Shown: one piece after another, positions 45,659 through 54,288 of the stretch
Layout of the letters: every line of letters begins with the position of its first letter
Numbering within the stretch: position 1 is the stretch's first letter
Program-made: the position numbers and the translations under genes
Notes under the pieces: model-generated
What the model saw: only the letters and a program-made list of their open reading frames with translations
Told to the model about the DNA's origin: nothing
Databases searched by the model: none
Assembly (NCBI RefSeq): GCF_026672545.1
Contig: NZ_JAPPRJ010000001.1
Location: 1,609,001 to 1,673,000 of the forward strand
From: Rhizobium sp. SL86
Lineage (GTDB): Bacteria; Pseudomonadota; Alphaproteobacteria; Rhizobiales; Rhizobiaceae
Length of the DNA: 64,000 bases
Direction of reading: 5' to 3'

Positions 45659-48199
45659 TCAGATGGGTGTTTCCTCGTCGCTCTGCAAGACCTGCTCCTC
45701 CGGAGGCTCTTCTTTCGCCTCCAGTGGTGCCTGCGGAACCGGAATGCCAAGCACATCCGACAGCGCTTCGACCACATAATCAAGGCTTGCCCGGGCAATG
45801 CAGAGCGGTGCGGTCAACTGCAGACGGCTGTCGTCCACCGCTGTCGTAATGATCCCGCGGTGCAAAAGCGCTGCCGCAAGATCGGTGGCAGACAGAACCG
45901 TGAGCGAGAGTTCGGGTGCAAGCCCCGCCCCGGAGAGCGCCAGGCGGCCCTCGCTTGCTTCGGCCATGGCCGTCAGTGTCTGCTCCAGGAACTGTGCCGC
46001 ATCGGCGGCATTGGCACTCAGCTCCGGGTCGTCCAGCATGTCGATGACGGTGGAGCCCAGACGGCAGGCCACCATGCTTGCGTCCGGCTGCGGCAGGTCA
46101 AGCGCCTGCGGAAGCGAGGATCGGCGCATCACCACCGCTGCCAGTGGCTCGCCCGGTACGGGAGAGCCGGTGACGGCGATATCCGGAACGGTGCCGGTTG
46201 CCGCAAATGACCAGAAGCCTTTGCCGGTTCGCCCAAAACCCGTTCGCCGCTCGTCGGCGATGAGGGGCGGTTCGTCTTCGGAAAACAGCCGTTCGCCCAG
46301 TTGCTGCGCAAGGTCCATGGCGGCCGTTTCGCTGGTCAGCGCCACGACGGTGTCGAGTTCGCCCGGCAGCCGTTGCAGCAATGCCGCCTGGAATTCCGCT
46401 TCCACCGGCGTGCTCAACAGGCCGTTCAGCAGCAGCCACTGGTGATAGGCCGCGTCCGCCAGGCCGGAATGGCCGTGGCCCAGCAGGCCGGCACCGCCGG
46501 TCAGATCGATGAAGGGTCGGCCTGTGGCATCGAACACGTGTTCGCGCCAGCCGCGCACGAAGGCTCGTTCGGCCGCCTGCGGCGCATCGGCATCGATCCC
46601 CAGAATGGCAGACGGTGAAATGGCCAGTTGCCGCCACAGGCCCACATTGCCTGCCGAAGCGAAGAGCGGCGGGACGATCTGCGCCTCGCGGCTCAGCCGG
46701 ATCCGCAGGCCCCCGACCGAGCCTTCGCTACCCGCCACCACGCCCAGCCGGTCGCCGGCAAACAGTGCCGTACCGTCGGTCAGCACCGTGTCCAGCCCTT
46801 CCAGGTGAAGACAGGCCTCCGGGCTGTTGAGCAGCAGGCGACCGTCGCGCAGTTGCAGAAGCCCGCCGAAGGGGGCAAGCGCTACCGTTCCCGCCGGGAG
46901 GCAGAGGTCGACGTGCAGCGCATAGTTCTCCGCCTGCCCGTCCATCTGCGCGTGGCTGCGGGACAGCCGGTATTCGCCAAACCGCGTTGCGCCCATCTTC
47001 GTGTCCCAGGCGATCTTGGCCAGAAGCCGCCAGTCGCTTTCCGGGTCACGCCAGTTGCCCTCAAAAAAGGCGGTACTGGCCGGCGAAAGATCAACGAGAC
47101 GGATCTTTTCCAGATCGATGTCCGGCAGCAGCGGGCCGAATTCCGGCGGCGACGGGAGAGGCCAGTCGAGCGTATTTCGGATGGCCGCCTCCATCAGGGC
47201 CGGCTGTTGGGCGATCACTCGGTCGAAACCGTTGCGTATGCTCGCGAGAAACGCATCTCCACCTAGATCATCGACCATTCGGGCGCGTTCGGCGCCGGCG
47301 CGGATGAGGCCGATGCGGGCAATGATCAGCGGCCAGAGCGCCTTTATTTCCGCGTCCGTCAGGGGCAATTCCGCGTGGAACGCACCGACAGCCGGCAGAA
47401 AGGACATGGCGTCATCCGGCTGGCCGAGCACGAGATCGGCACAGACCGCGGCAAGCGACGCAACCACCCAGCCATCGCCGAGACTGGCCGCATCGACAAA
47501 ACCTGTCGGCTGCCAGACCGTACCGGTCACCATGCCCACCAGTTCCGCCGGAACGGGGTTGTGATGGATGAGCTGGCTGCGCAATTCCGAACCCAGGGCC
47601 TGCACGCGGCGCAAGGCCGCCACCATGGCCTTGGCGATCGGGTCGCGCACCGCGGGATCGTTGACCTGCCGCAGGGCTTTCACCACCGCCGGTCCGGCCT
47701 GGCGCAGATCGGAGGCGGACCACAGGGCCGGCATCTGCTCGTCGCGTGCGTCTTCCGCCGCCGCGGCCAGATCGCGGATCAGCCGCGCGGCAAACCCGCC
47801 CAGGATTGCGCCGTCGACCGCAGATGGCGCTGGAATGCCTGCCGGATAGGCGCAGACACGGGCATAACCTTCCCGGGTATCCTCCGTTTCGTCGAAGGTA
47901 CAAAGCAGGGTCCCGTCGCCCGTTTCCAGCGGTTGCGGCCCCTCGATCCGCCCGGTTTCCGGGTGCATGTGCAGGAGAAGTGCGGCTTCGGCCTCGAACT
48001 GGCGTGCCTGGTCGGGATCGCCACAGAAATCGAGCCGGCTGGTGACCTCGTCATACCGCACCAGATAGGACGGCGGATCGACGGGCAGTGGCTCGATCTC
48101 CCCGGAAAGGCCATACTGGGTTGCCAGAAACAGTTCAGGGTCCGGCCAGGCAAAGACAGGCATCGCCTCGTCCGCCAGCTCGTTGTCAGCATCGGCCAT
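45659..48199 (-). CDS. Degenerate APH kinase / M23 / class-III aminotransferase fusion (predicted pseudoenzyme)
   Basis: An 846-residue protein aligned by eye with the rhizobial three-domain fusions (aminoglycoside-phosphotransferase-like kinase, M23-like domain, class III aminotransferase), which are about 1000 residues. Domain 1 (about 20-345) lacks the kinase catalytic HxDxxxxN: the region reads LIHHNPVPAEL at 210-220. Domain 2 (about 400-500) keeps the fold residues (LHVDLCLPAGTVALAP) but lacks the metal HxH. Domain 3 (530-815) keeps ADE (648-650) and GFGRTG, but the PLP lysine is S679 in VTGSPVPG, and about 100 residues of the cofactor-binding core before ADE are missing. It is intact as a reading frame, GGAG precedes the ATG, and it is last in the carrier-protein operon, 89 bases after the mannosidase gene. 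A structural or allosteric role is inferred. Confidence 0.75.
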   Translation of the reverse strand: MADADNELADEAMPVFAWPDPELFLATQYGLSGEIEPLPVDPPSYLVRYDEVTSRLDFCGDPDQARQFEAEAALLLHMHPETGRIEGPQPLETGDGTLLCTFDETEDTREGYARVCAYPAGIPAPSAVDGAILGGFAARLIRDLAAAAEDARDEQMPALWSASDLRQAGPAVVKALRQVNDPAVRDPIAKAMVAALRRVQALGSELRSQLIHHNPVPAELVGMVTGTVWQPTGFVDAASLGDGWVVASLAAVCADLVLGQPDDAMSFLPAVGAFHAELPLTDAEIKALWPLIIARIGLIRAGAERARMVDDLGGDAFLASIRNGFDRVIAQQPALMEAAIRNTLDWPLPSPPEFGPLLPDIDLEKIRLVDLSPASTAFFEGNWRDPESDWRLLAKIAWDTKMGATRFGEYRLSRSHAQMDGQAENYALHVDLCLPAGTVALAPFGGLLQLRDGRLLLNSPEACLHLEGLDTVLTDGTALFAGDRLGVVAGSEGSVGGLRIRLSREAQIVPPLFASAGNVGLWRQLAISPSAILGIDADAPQAAERAFVRGWREHVFDATGRPFIDLTGGAGLLGHGHSGLADAAYHQWLLLNGLLSTPVEAEFQAALLQRLPGELDTVVALTSETAAMDLAQQLGERLFSEDEPPLIADERRTGFGRTGKGFWSFAATGTVPDIAVTGSPVPGEPLAAVVMRRSSLPQALDLPQPDASMVACRLGSTVIDMLDDPELSANAADAAQFLEQTLTAMAEASEGRLALSGAGLAPELSLTVLSATDLAAALLHRGIITTAVDDSRLQLTAPLCIARASLDYVVEALSDVLGIPVPQAPLEAKEEPPEEQVLQSDEETPI

Positions 48200-48288
48200 C
48201 CCGTCTCTCCGCTCGCGCTTTCCGGGAAGAGATTAGCGCGATCGCGCATGCCGTCCATAGGCCTTTTCCGCGTAAAGCCTTGCAGAGC

Positions 48289-50757
48289 CTAAAAATTCAG
48301 GCTGGTGTGTCCGTCAAGGCCGCTCAACCGCCCGCCCGGCAGGCCAACCGCCGTCGATGTGGCGCGCAAAATGACGCGCCGGGCGCCACCTGGAGCCAGA
48401 TGAAAACCATCGTCGTCGCTGACCCATCCATCGCAGGCGATGGAGAGGCTCTGGGCGAAGCGGTTCGTCGAAAGGTCGAGCGCCCAGCGGCTTTCGTCCA
48501 ACCGGTTCAAGGTGATGTCGATCTGCGCCCGGTGCAGGGCCGTCGGCCGACCCAGCGGAAAATGAAAGGCATCGGCCAGCCGTTCGCCGGTTGCGGCATC
48601 CAGCAGCCGCGCCACCGTCACGTCATGCGAGGGTGGCCCGAAGCGATAGGCATAGGTCGTGTCGAAGAAGGCACCGAACAGATCGGTCGCCGCAAGGCTT
48701 GCCGTGCTGCGTGCGCCAAGCGACAGGTCCCGCCTTCCGGAGACCACCGGCTGTTCCCCGTCGCGCAGGCAGGCGAGTTCCACCACCAGGTCGCGGGGCG
48801 CGGCCGTTTCGTTCAGCACATGCACGTCGAGCCCGTTGACCCCTTCGTCCGACAAAAGCACCTGCAGCGGGCGGAAGGCGCGCTTCAGGGCATACCAGAC
48901 GGATTTCGGCCGGCCTGTCGCGTCGATCACGCCCCAGCCGGCGCCGGGCAAAAGATCCTGCAACGTCCAGACCAGCGCGCCGTGGCAGGTGGAACCCGGT
49001 CTGCGCCATTCGGCAAAGCTCGCTTCCATCACCTCGGCGGTCGTGGCGCGTGCGTAGGCCAGGTAACGATCCGGGTCCTCCCGGCGCAGGCGGGCCGGAT
49101 CGATGCCGTAAAGAAGGGCGGCGTAATGGTCGCGCACATCCTCGAAATCCCAGCTTGCGCCGACATCCCGCGGAACCCTCGCCTTCCAGCGCGGATCGTG
49201 CACGGCGGGCACCGGCAAATGCGCGGCAAGCGTTTCGGCATCCGGCACATTGGCAAAGGCGAGGCTCTCGGCGGCAAAACGCAGATTGGCGCGTCTGGCA
49301 TCCTCCAGCGGTCTCAGATAGGCCCCGACACCGTAATAGTGGCCAACGCCCTCGTTGACGAAGAACGGCTGACTGCCGCCGCAGGGCGAATTCTCGACGT
49401 AGGGCAGGCGCGGCGCAAGCTCTGCGCAAAGCGCCGGCAGCAGCTCGGTGGTCAACGCCGTCTTCCAGATCCGCTCCGGCAGGCCGAGCATCGCGCCCTG
49501 CTGGTGCATTTCGCTGCCACCGCACAGGATGGCGAGCGATGGCGAGGCGGAATGGCGCCGCAGAAGCTGCGTTAACTCTTTTTTCACGTGAATCATCAGC
49601 GATTCATCGTTTGCCGGATAATCGAAATTGGCCAGCATCAGGTCCTGCCAGACCATCAGGCCCAGCTCGTCGCACAGCGCGAAGAAATCGGCGCTCTCGT
49701 AAGCCATGGTTCCGCCAATGCGGATCATGTTCATGCCGGCCTCGGCGGCGGCCTTCAGAAACGGCGCGTAGGCCTCGCGGCTCCCCGGCAGATCAACGAT
49801 ATTGGCGCTCGTCCAGACTGCACCGCGGCAAAAGACCGGTTCGCCGTTGACGGTGAGGGCAAAGTCCCGGCCATCGGCGCCACGATCGATCGCGATCCGG
49901 CGAAAACCGGTGCGGCCAAGCGGCTGCGGCCGGCCGTCGATCGTCAGCGTCACATCATGCAGCACGGGCGTGCCGTGGCTTGCCGGCCACCAGGCATCGA
50001 TGGCTGGCAAAACAAGATCGGCCCGCCAGCGACCCTCTTCGTCGCGTGTGGCAACGGCGGTTCGTCCGGCGCAGTGCAAAACCACCTCACCCGCCAGATC
50101 GGGTGCGTCAAAGGACAGCGCCAGATGGCCGGTGCCGGCCTCATCGAGATCGCTCCTCAGGTGAAGGTCGTCGACTGCCGGGCCGTCCTGCCGCAGCAGG
50201 CTGACGGGGCGCCAGGGCCCGACGGCCACGACATCCGGGCACCAGCCCGGCATGAAGCCGAGGGCGGTGGTGCGCAGAAGCCTTAAGCCCTGGCTGCGCA
50301 TCATCCGCGGGCGCCAGCGGGCCCGCGGGCCCTTCTTGTCCAGATGCGGGCCGATCGCCCGGAAACACAGCGCCAGTTCGTCCCGCCCGGTCAGCACCAC
50401 CGGCACGTCGTGGGCCTCGAACATGCTTTCGCTGTCGAGGATCTTTTGTCCGTTCAGGAAAACTTCGGCAAGGGTTGCAAGGCCCTCGAAGCGCAACACG
50501 GCCGGGCCGGGCGCCTCGTCAAGCACCAGCCGATACCAGGCGTCGAGATGTTCCAGATTGGTCGGAGCTGCCCGGTCAAACCGGCCGGCGCGTTCGAGAG
50601 CGCCGGCGAGCGTTCCCGGAACCGGTGCCGGCAGCGGCTCCAGACTCGCCTTCAGCGCACCCGGAACGGCGCAGAGGCCGGCGGGCGTTGTCACCACCGT
50701 CCAGCCATCCTGCAGCCTCTTTTCGGCTGCGGTTACACAGAAATGCCGGTCGCTCAC
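48289..50757 (-). CDS. GH2 beta-mannosidase-like glycoside hydrolase
   Basis: An 822-residue glycoside hydrolase of family 2, mannosidase branch. A jelly-roll domain (about 1-190), an immunoglobulin-like domain, the TIM barrel (about 300-620) and C-terminal beta domains follow in order. The acid/base Glu is E416 in LCGGSEMHQQ and the nucleophile is E497 in RFAAESLAF. Both sit in slightly unusual sequence (canonical WNGNNE and SEFGFQS), so specificity may differ. There is no signal peptide, so it is cytoplasmic. The GTG start overlaps the DUF1839 stop (GTGA). Its place in a carrier-protein operon suggests a substrate that is not simple mannan. Confidence 0.85.
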   Translation of the reverse strand: MSDRHFCVTAAEKRLQDGWTVVTTPAGLCAVPGALKASLEPLPAPVPGTLAGALERAGRFDRAAPTNLEHLDAWYRLVLDEAPGPAVLRFEGLATLAEVFLNGQKILDSESMFEAHDVPVVLTGRDELALCFRAIGPHLDKKGPRARWRPRMMRSQGLRLLRTTALGFMPGWCPDVVAVGPWRPVSLLRQDGPAVDDLHLRSDLDEAGTGHLALSFDAPDLAGEVVLHCAGRTAVATRDEEGRWRADLVLPAIDAWWPASHGTPVLHDVTLTIDGRPQPLGRTGFRRIAIDRGADGRDFALTVNGEPVFCRGAVWTSANIVDLPGSREAYAPFLKAAAEAGMNMIRIGGTMAYESADFFALCDELGLMVWQDLMLANFDYPANDESLMIHVKKELTQLLRRHSASPSLAILCGGSEMHQQGAMLGLPERIWKTALTTELLPALCAELAPRLPYVENSPCGGSQPFFVNEGVGHYYGVGAYLRPLEDARRANLRFAAESLAFANVPDAETLAAHLPVPAVHDPRWKARVPRDVGASWDFEDVRDHYAALLYGIDPARLRREDPDRYLAYARATTAEVMEASFAEWRRPGSTCHGALVWTLQDLLPGAGWGVIDATGRPKSVWYALKRAFRPLQVLLSDEGVNGLDVHVLNETAAPRDLVVELACLRDGEQPVVSGRRDLSLGARSTASLAATDLFGAFFDTTYAYRFGPPSHDVTVARLLDAATGERLADAFHFPLGRPTALHRAQIDITLNRLDESRWALDLSTNRFAQSLSIACDGWVSDDDGFHLAPGGARRVILRATSTAVGLPGGRLSGLDGHTSLNF

Positions 50758-51740
50758 GCAGCCGCGCTCACGGTTCGCAGATCCTGTGCAAGCGCGGCCA
50801 TCAGCCCGTCCCAGGCCTCGACGGCCGGCAGGAGGGCGGTCGGCAGCGTGTCGAACTTCTTGCGGGTCAGGGCGCGGGCCAGCTGGAACTGCACGGATTT
50901 CCCCGTCTCCGACAGTTTCAGCGCATGAGCCTTCGCCTCGCCGAAGCGGCGGCCCTCGCCGAGCCAGTCCAGATGCGCGGCAAGCAGTTCGAAATTGGCA
51001 CCGAACTGCCGCAGCGTGTTGAAGGCGAACTTGTGGAAGAAGGCGAAGTCGCGCACCGCGAGCGTTTCGGCCTGTGCCGGAAACACTGCGGCAAAGGCCT
51101 GCAGCGGGTTTATCTCGGGGCGGCGGGCAAAATGGCGGGCAAGCAGGTCTTCCGCCACGTCACGCTGATGCCTGAGCGGGGCCGGCTGCGCCGGAAACTT
51201 GGCAAATTCCGTGTAGGGCAGGAAGGGCAGGGCACCTTCTGCCGCATTGCGCTGGAACAGGCCGTCGAAATCCTCGCCCGAAAGGTGGAAAAATCCGCCA
51301 TTGTGGAAATAGTCGAGTTCGCGGGCCTCGACGTCCAGCCGGTTGATCGCCACCGTCGTCTTGCCGTGCTCGATCCGGTAGGCCACGCCGCGGGTATCCG
51401 GCATGTAGAAACTGTCCATCTCGACGAGGCAGAGCCGCCCGCGGCGGATCTGCTCCGCCACATGCGCTTCCACGCTGTCGAAGATCGCCAGTTCCGTCAC
51501 GCGGATACCGTAGAGGCTTTCGAGATCCTCCAGCGGCACCTTAAAGAAGGTGAACTGGTCGCCCTCGAAATCCTGAGTCAGCGTGAAACCCAGCATGGCT
51601 TCCGGCGCAACACCGTGGCTTGCCAGCACCTCGATCCACAGATCGACGTAACAATTGGTTTCCGGCCAGGCCCTATCGGCGCCATGCAGGGCATGCGGCC
51701 GATAGATAGCCGGCTGAAGATCTGCGAAGACCTGCACCAT
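50754..51740 (-). CDS. DUF1839 family protein
   Basis: A 328-residue cytoplasmic protein of the uncharacterised DUF1839 family, recognised by ETNCYVDLWIEVLASHG near the N-terminus, LGFTLTQDFEGDQFTFFK and LVEMDSFYMPDT. The conserved Cys/His/Asp pattern (NCYVD, EMDSFY, HKTTVAIN region as EHGKTTVAINRLD) suggests an enzyme, possibly a papain-like or transferase fold, but this is speculation. It is 4 bases after the carrier-protein ligase and overlaps the mannosidase gene by 4 bases, so it is firmly part of the operon. A role in off-loading or transferring the aminoacyl group is my inference. Confidence 0.85.
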   Translation of the reverse strand: MVQVFADLQPAIYRPHALHGADRAWPETNCYVDLWIEVLASHGVAPEAMLGFTLTQDFEGDQFTFFKVPLEDLESLYGIRVTELAIFDSVEAHVAEQIRRGRLCLVEMDSFYMPDTRGVAYRIEHGKTTVAINRLDVEARELDYFHNGGFFHLSGEDFDGLFQRNAAEGALPFLPYTEFAKFPAQPAPLRHQRDVAEDLLARHFARRPEINPLQAFAAVFPAQAETLAVRDFAFFHKFAFNTLRQFGANFELLAAHLDWLGEGRRFGEAKAHALKLSETGKSVQFQLARALTRKKFDTLPTALLPAVEAWDGLMAALAQDLRTVSAAA

Positions 51741-51744
51741 CGAT

Positions 51745-52653
51745 TCAGCCCCAGAGAACCTTGCGCACCGCGTCCGGCCAGTCCTTCACATCGAGGCCAT
51801 GCGTGTGGAACAGCGCCAGCGCGATGCGTTCCAGGCCGAAGCCGACGCAGGCGGTATGTGCCACGCTGCCATCCTCCAGGTTGAGACCCCATTTCGTGCC
51901 GAAAGCATCCTGGTGGTAGTTGAAGCTCATGCAGGCGGTCGGCTTGGCGCGCGAGGTGATCGGAATCAGCAGCTCGAACTTCAGGTTCTGGTCGCGCTGG
52001 TTGTTGGCGAGCATCTTTCCGGCGCGGCCGAAGAAGGGGTCGTTCGCCACGTCGATCTCGACCTCGAGGCCGACCAGCTTCATCATTTCGACGCCACGGT
52101 CCATCCAGCTCTGGCGGAAATCCGTCACGTGGCTTTCGGTGCCCATGCAGACATATTCGCGCATGCGGAACAACTGCTGGCGGGCCGGATCCTTGGAGGG
52201 TTCATGGCGGAAGCAGTAGCTCTGCAGGTCGAAAAGCTTGCCGGTCATCGGCAGCGCGCCACGGCGGGCGACCGTCGGATACAGCGGATAACAGGCCGCC
52301 GGCGTCAACACGATGTCGGTCGCCTCCTGGCCCTTCGTCCAGTCGTCGCCCACTTCCATGCACTGCAGCAGGCTCATATGGTCAAGCTCGTTGCCGCAGA
52401 AGGAATGCACGGTGCCGGCCAGCTGCGGAAAACTCTTCATGTAACCGCTGGTCTCGAAGAAGGCGCGGTTCATGCCCGGCGGAAAACGCATGGCTTCCGC
52501 ACCGTCCTTGCCGCCAAAGCGGTCGATCAGCCGTTCAAAGGCGGCAATCACCTCCTCGAACTCACCGCTGCGGCCATAAAGGCCGTCGACGCCGGTTTCA
52601 ATCAGCAGGCCCGATTCGAACAGGCGGTCGAGAAAATTGGTCTGCATGTCCAT
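51745..52653 (-). CDS. Amino acid:[carrier protein] ligase (class II aaRS paralogue)
   Basis: A 302-residue enzyme related to the catalytic core of archaeal-type seryl-tRNA synthetase but lacking a tRNA-binding domain. Homologues from Bradyrhizobium and Agrobacterium activate glycine or alanine with ATP and load it on the phosphopantetheine of a small carrier protein. Class II motif 2 is [20 protein letters not shown] (about 148-167) and motif 3 is GFGLERI (271-277). Zinc ligands by analogy are C121, E173 and C269. The carrier protein is encoded two genes upstream. Which amino acid is used here cannot be decided from sequence. Confidence 0.93.
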   Translation of the reverse strand: MDMQTNFLDRLFESGLLIETGVDGLYGRSGEFEEVIAAFERLIDRFGGKDGAEAMRFPPGMNRAFFETSGYMKSFPQLAGTVHSFCGNELDHMSLLQCMEVGDDWTKGQEATDIVLTPAACYPLYPTVARRGALPMTGKLFDLQSYCFRHEPSKDPARQQLFRMREYVCMGTESHVTDFRQSWMDRGVEMMKLVGLEVEIDVANDPFFGRAGKMLANNQRDQNLKFELLIPITSRAKPTACMSFNYHQDAFGTKWGLNLEDGSVAHTACVGFGLERIALALFHTHGLDVKDWPDAVRKVLWG

Positions 52654-52656
52654 GGT

Positions 52657-53844
52657 TCACCCCAAAAGGCTGACGTCTGGCTTTTGCACCAGAAGCATGG
52701 TGGCGGTATTGCCGAGAATACGGTCGTTGGAAATCATCAGGCGCGCCGAATGGGCGTCGCGCAGGTGGCGGCCCAGGCTGAAGGGCGTGCCGTTCTTGTA
52801 GCCCATGATGCCGCAGATCAGCAGCGCCTTGTGAATGATGTCGAGGATCGTCTCGGAGGAGGCGATCTTCACATTGTTCATGGCGATCGCAAAGCTCATG
52901 GAAGAAAGCCTGTCCGGATTGGTGCGTGCATCCAGATAGGTCTTCAGACCCGTCAGCAGGTTGGATTTCACCAGTTGCAGCAGGTTGACCGCTTCTGCCA
53001 GATGGGCCGCACCCGGCGGAACCTGGCCTTGCGCCTTGCGGGCGGCGGCACGCACGAAACTCTGGGCGCGGGCCACCGCATCGACGGCAATCCCGTACCA
53101 GACCCCGCTCCACAGAAGATGCGAGGTGGCGAGCATGCTCTGCGCTGCGATTTCGGCAAAGGGTTTCGGGAAGACCTGGCAGGCGGGCGCTTCACCCTTG
53201 AAGACAAAACCCTCCGAGCAGGTGCCGCGCATGCCGAGCGTATCCCAGTCGTTGGTTTTTGTGAGCGTGTACTGGTCCTTCAGGAACACCGTCATCACCT
53301 GATCGCTTGGCGCGGCACCCTCATGGGCGCGCGAGGTGATCAGAATGGCGTCGGCTTCCAGCGCATAGGAAATGACGGTTGCATCCTTCGTCAGGCGGCA
53401 GGTCTCGCCGTCGATCTCGATCGCGCAGATCGAGTTGCGCAGGTTGCCGCCAATGCCGCCTTCCGTCGTCGCGGAAGCGAGCAGGTATTGGTGCTTGGCC
53501 AGATCACGCATGAAACCCAGATGCCAGGCGCTTTCTTCACCGTGCTCCACCAGGCTTGATGCCTTGATCTGGTGCATGGCGAAAACCATGGCCGCGGCGG
53601 CACAAGCCTGGCCGAGGATCACGCAGATCTCGGCAATCTCCGTCAGCGTGGCGCCTTCGCCGCCATGGGCGGCGGGCACCTGGATGCCGAGCAGGCGCTC
53701 GGCCTTCATCGCCTCCACCGCCTCCCGCGGGAAACGTCCCGCAAGGTCCACGTCATCGGCATGGCGCGCGGCAATGGCCGCCACGCGCTGTGCCCGGTCG
53801 CAGAGGCTCTCGGCCTGGGGTGCAAAGGCGACGACACTCATCAT
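52657..53844 (-). CDS. Acyl-CoA-dehydrogenase-like flavoenzyme
   Basis: A 395-residue ACAD-fold protein with the N-terminal helical domain (ERLLGIQVPAAHGGEGATLTEIAEI), beta domain (DWDTLGMRGTCSEGFVFKG, FAD/substrate region) and C-terminal helical domain. The catalytic Glu typical of fatty-acid ACADs could not be placed confidently. It is coupled to the carrier-protein gene by an ATGA overlap and lies 3 bases before the ligase. By analogy with flavoenzymes that oxidise carrier-bound proline, it probably oxidises the aminoacyl-thioester. That role is inference; the family assignment is firm. Confidence 0.88.
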   Translation of the reverse strand: MMSVVAFAPQAESLCDRAQRVAAIAARHADDVDLAGRFPREAVEAMKAERLLGIQVPAAHGGEGATLTEIAEICVILGQACAAAAMVFAMHQIKASSLVEHGEESAWHLGFMRDLAKHQYLLASATTEGGIGGNLRNSICAIEIDGETCRLTKDATVISYALEADAILITSRAHEGAAPSDQVMTVFLKDQYTLTKTNDWDTLGMRGTCSEGFVFKGEAPACQVFPKPFAEIAAQSMLATSHLLWSGVWYGIAVDAVARAQSFVRAAARKAQGQVPPGAAHLAEAVNLLQLVKSNLLTGLKTYLDARTNPDRLSSMSFAIAMNNVKIASSETILDIIHKALLICGIMGYKNGTPFSLGRHLRDAHSARLMISNDRILGNTATMLLVQKPDVSLLG

Positions 53845-54092
53845 GCAGCCTCTCGTGCCTTGAGAATCTGCCGGATCGTGCCCTCGATCGCCGCAATGCT
53901 GGCAAAGGACTTGCGGTTCAGCAGATTGTCCGGAAATTCAATGTCGAACTTCTCCTCGATCGCCAGCATCACCTGCACGGATGCGAAGGAAGAAAGGCCA
54001 CTGGTGTAAAGATCGCTGTCATCTGCCAGATCGGCAACGGGCACAGGCAGGCCGCCAACTTTTGTCAGGATGTCCCGGATCGTCTCGTTCAT
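53841..54092 (-). CDS. Acyl-carrier-like (aminoacyl carrier) protein
   Basis: An 83-residue four-helix carrier protein. The phosphopantetheine Ser is S35 in LYTSGLSSFASV, where the usual DSL has become SSF. Helix III (DNLLNRKSFASIAAIEGTIRQIL) follows. GGAG lies 9 bases before the ATG. It is the first gene of a six-gene minus-strand operon with an ACAD-like enzyme and an aminoacyl-carrier-protein ligase, which makes it the likely acceptor of the amino acid rather than a fatty-acid-synthesis ACP. Confidence 0.92.
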   Translation of the reverse strand: MNETIRDILTKVGGLPVPVADLADDSDLYTSGLSSFASVQVMLAIEEKFDIEFPDNLLNRKSFASIAAIEGTIRQILKAREAA

Positions 54093-54288
54093 CTCGACTT
54101 CTCCTCATTATGTCTTGAATAAGCTGATCCTTAAGTCGGAAAGCATAAAGAACGTCTAAGGAAGCTGGTGAAGAAGCTTTAGGGAGACTCGTTCAAATTG
54201 TCGCAATCAGGCTGTGCCAATCCTGTCTTTGCGACGAAAACGCTCTATTCTTCAATCCTTTGACGCGATCGACGGAGAGAGGTCAGCT

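Noticed and set aside
51745..52653. Calling the aaRS-like gene a seryl-tRNA synthetase
   Set aside because: It has only 302 residues, lacks the N-terminal tRNA-binding coiled coil, and sits beside a carrier-protein gene.
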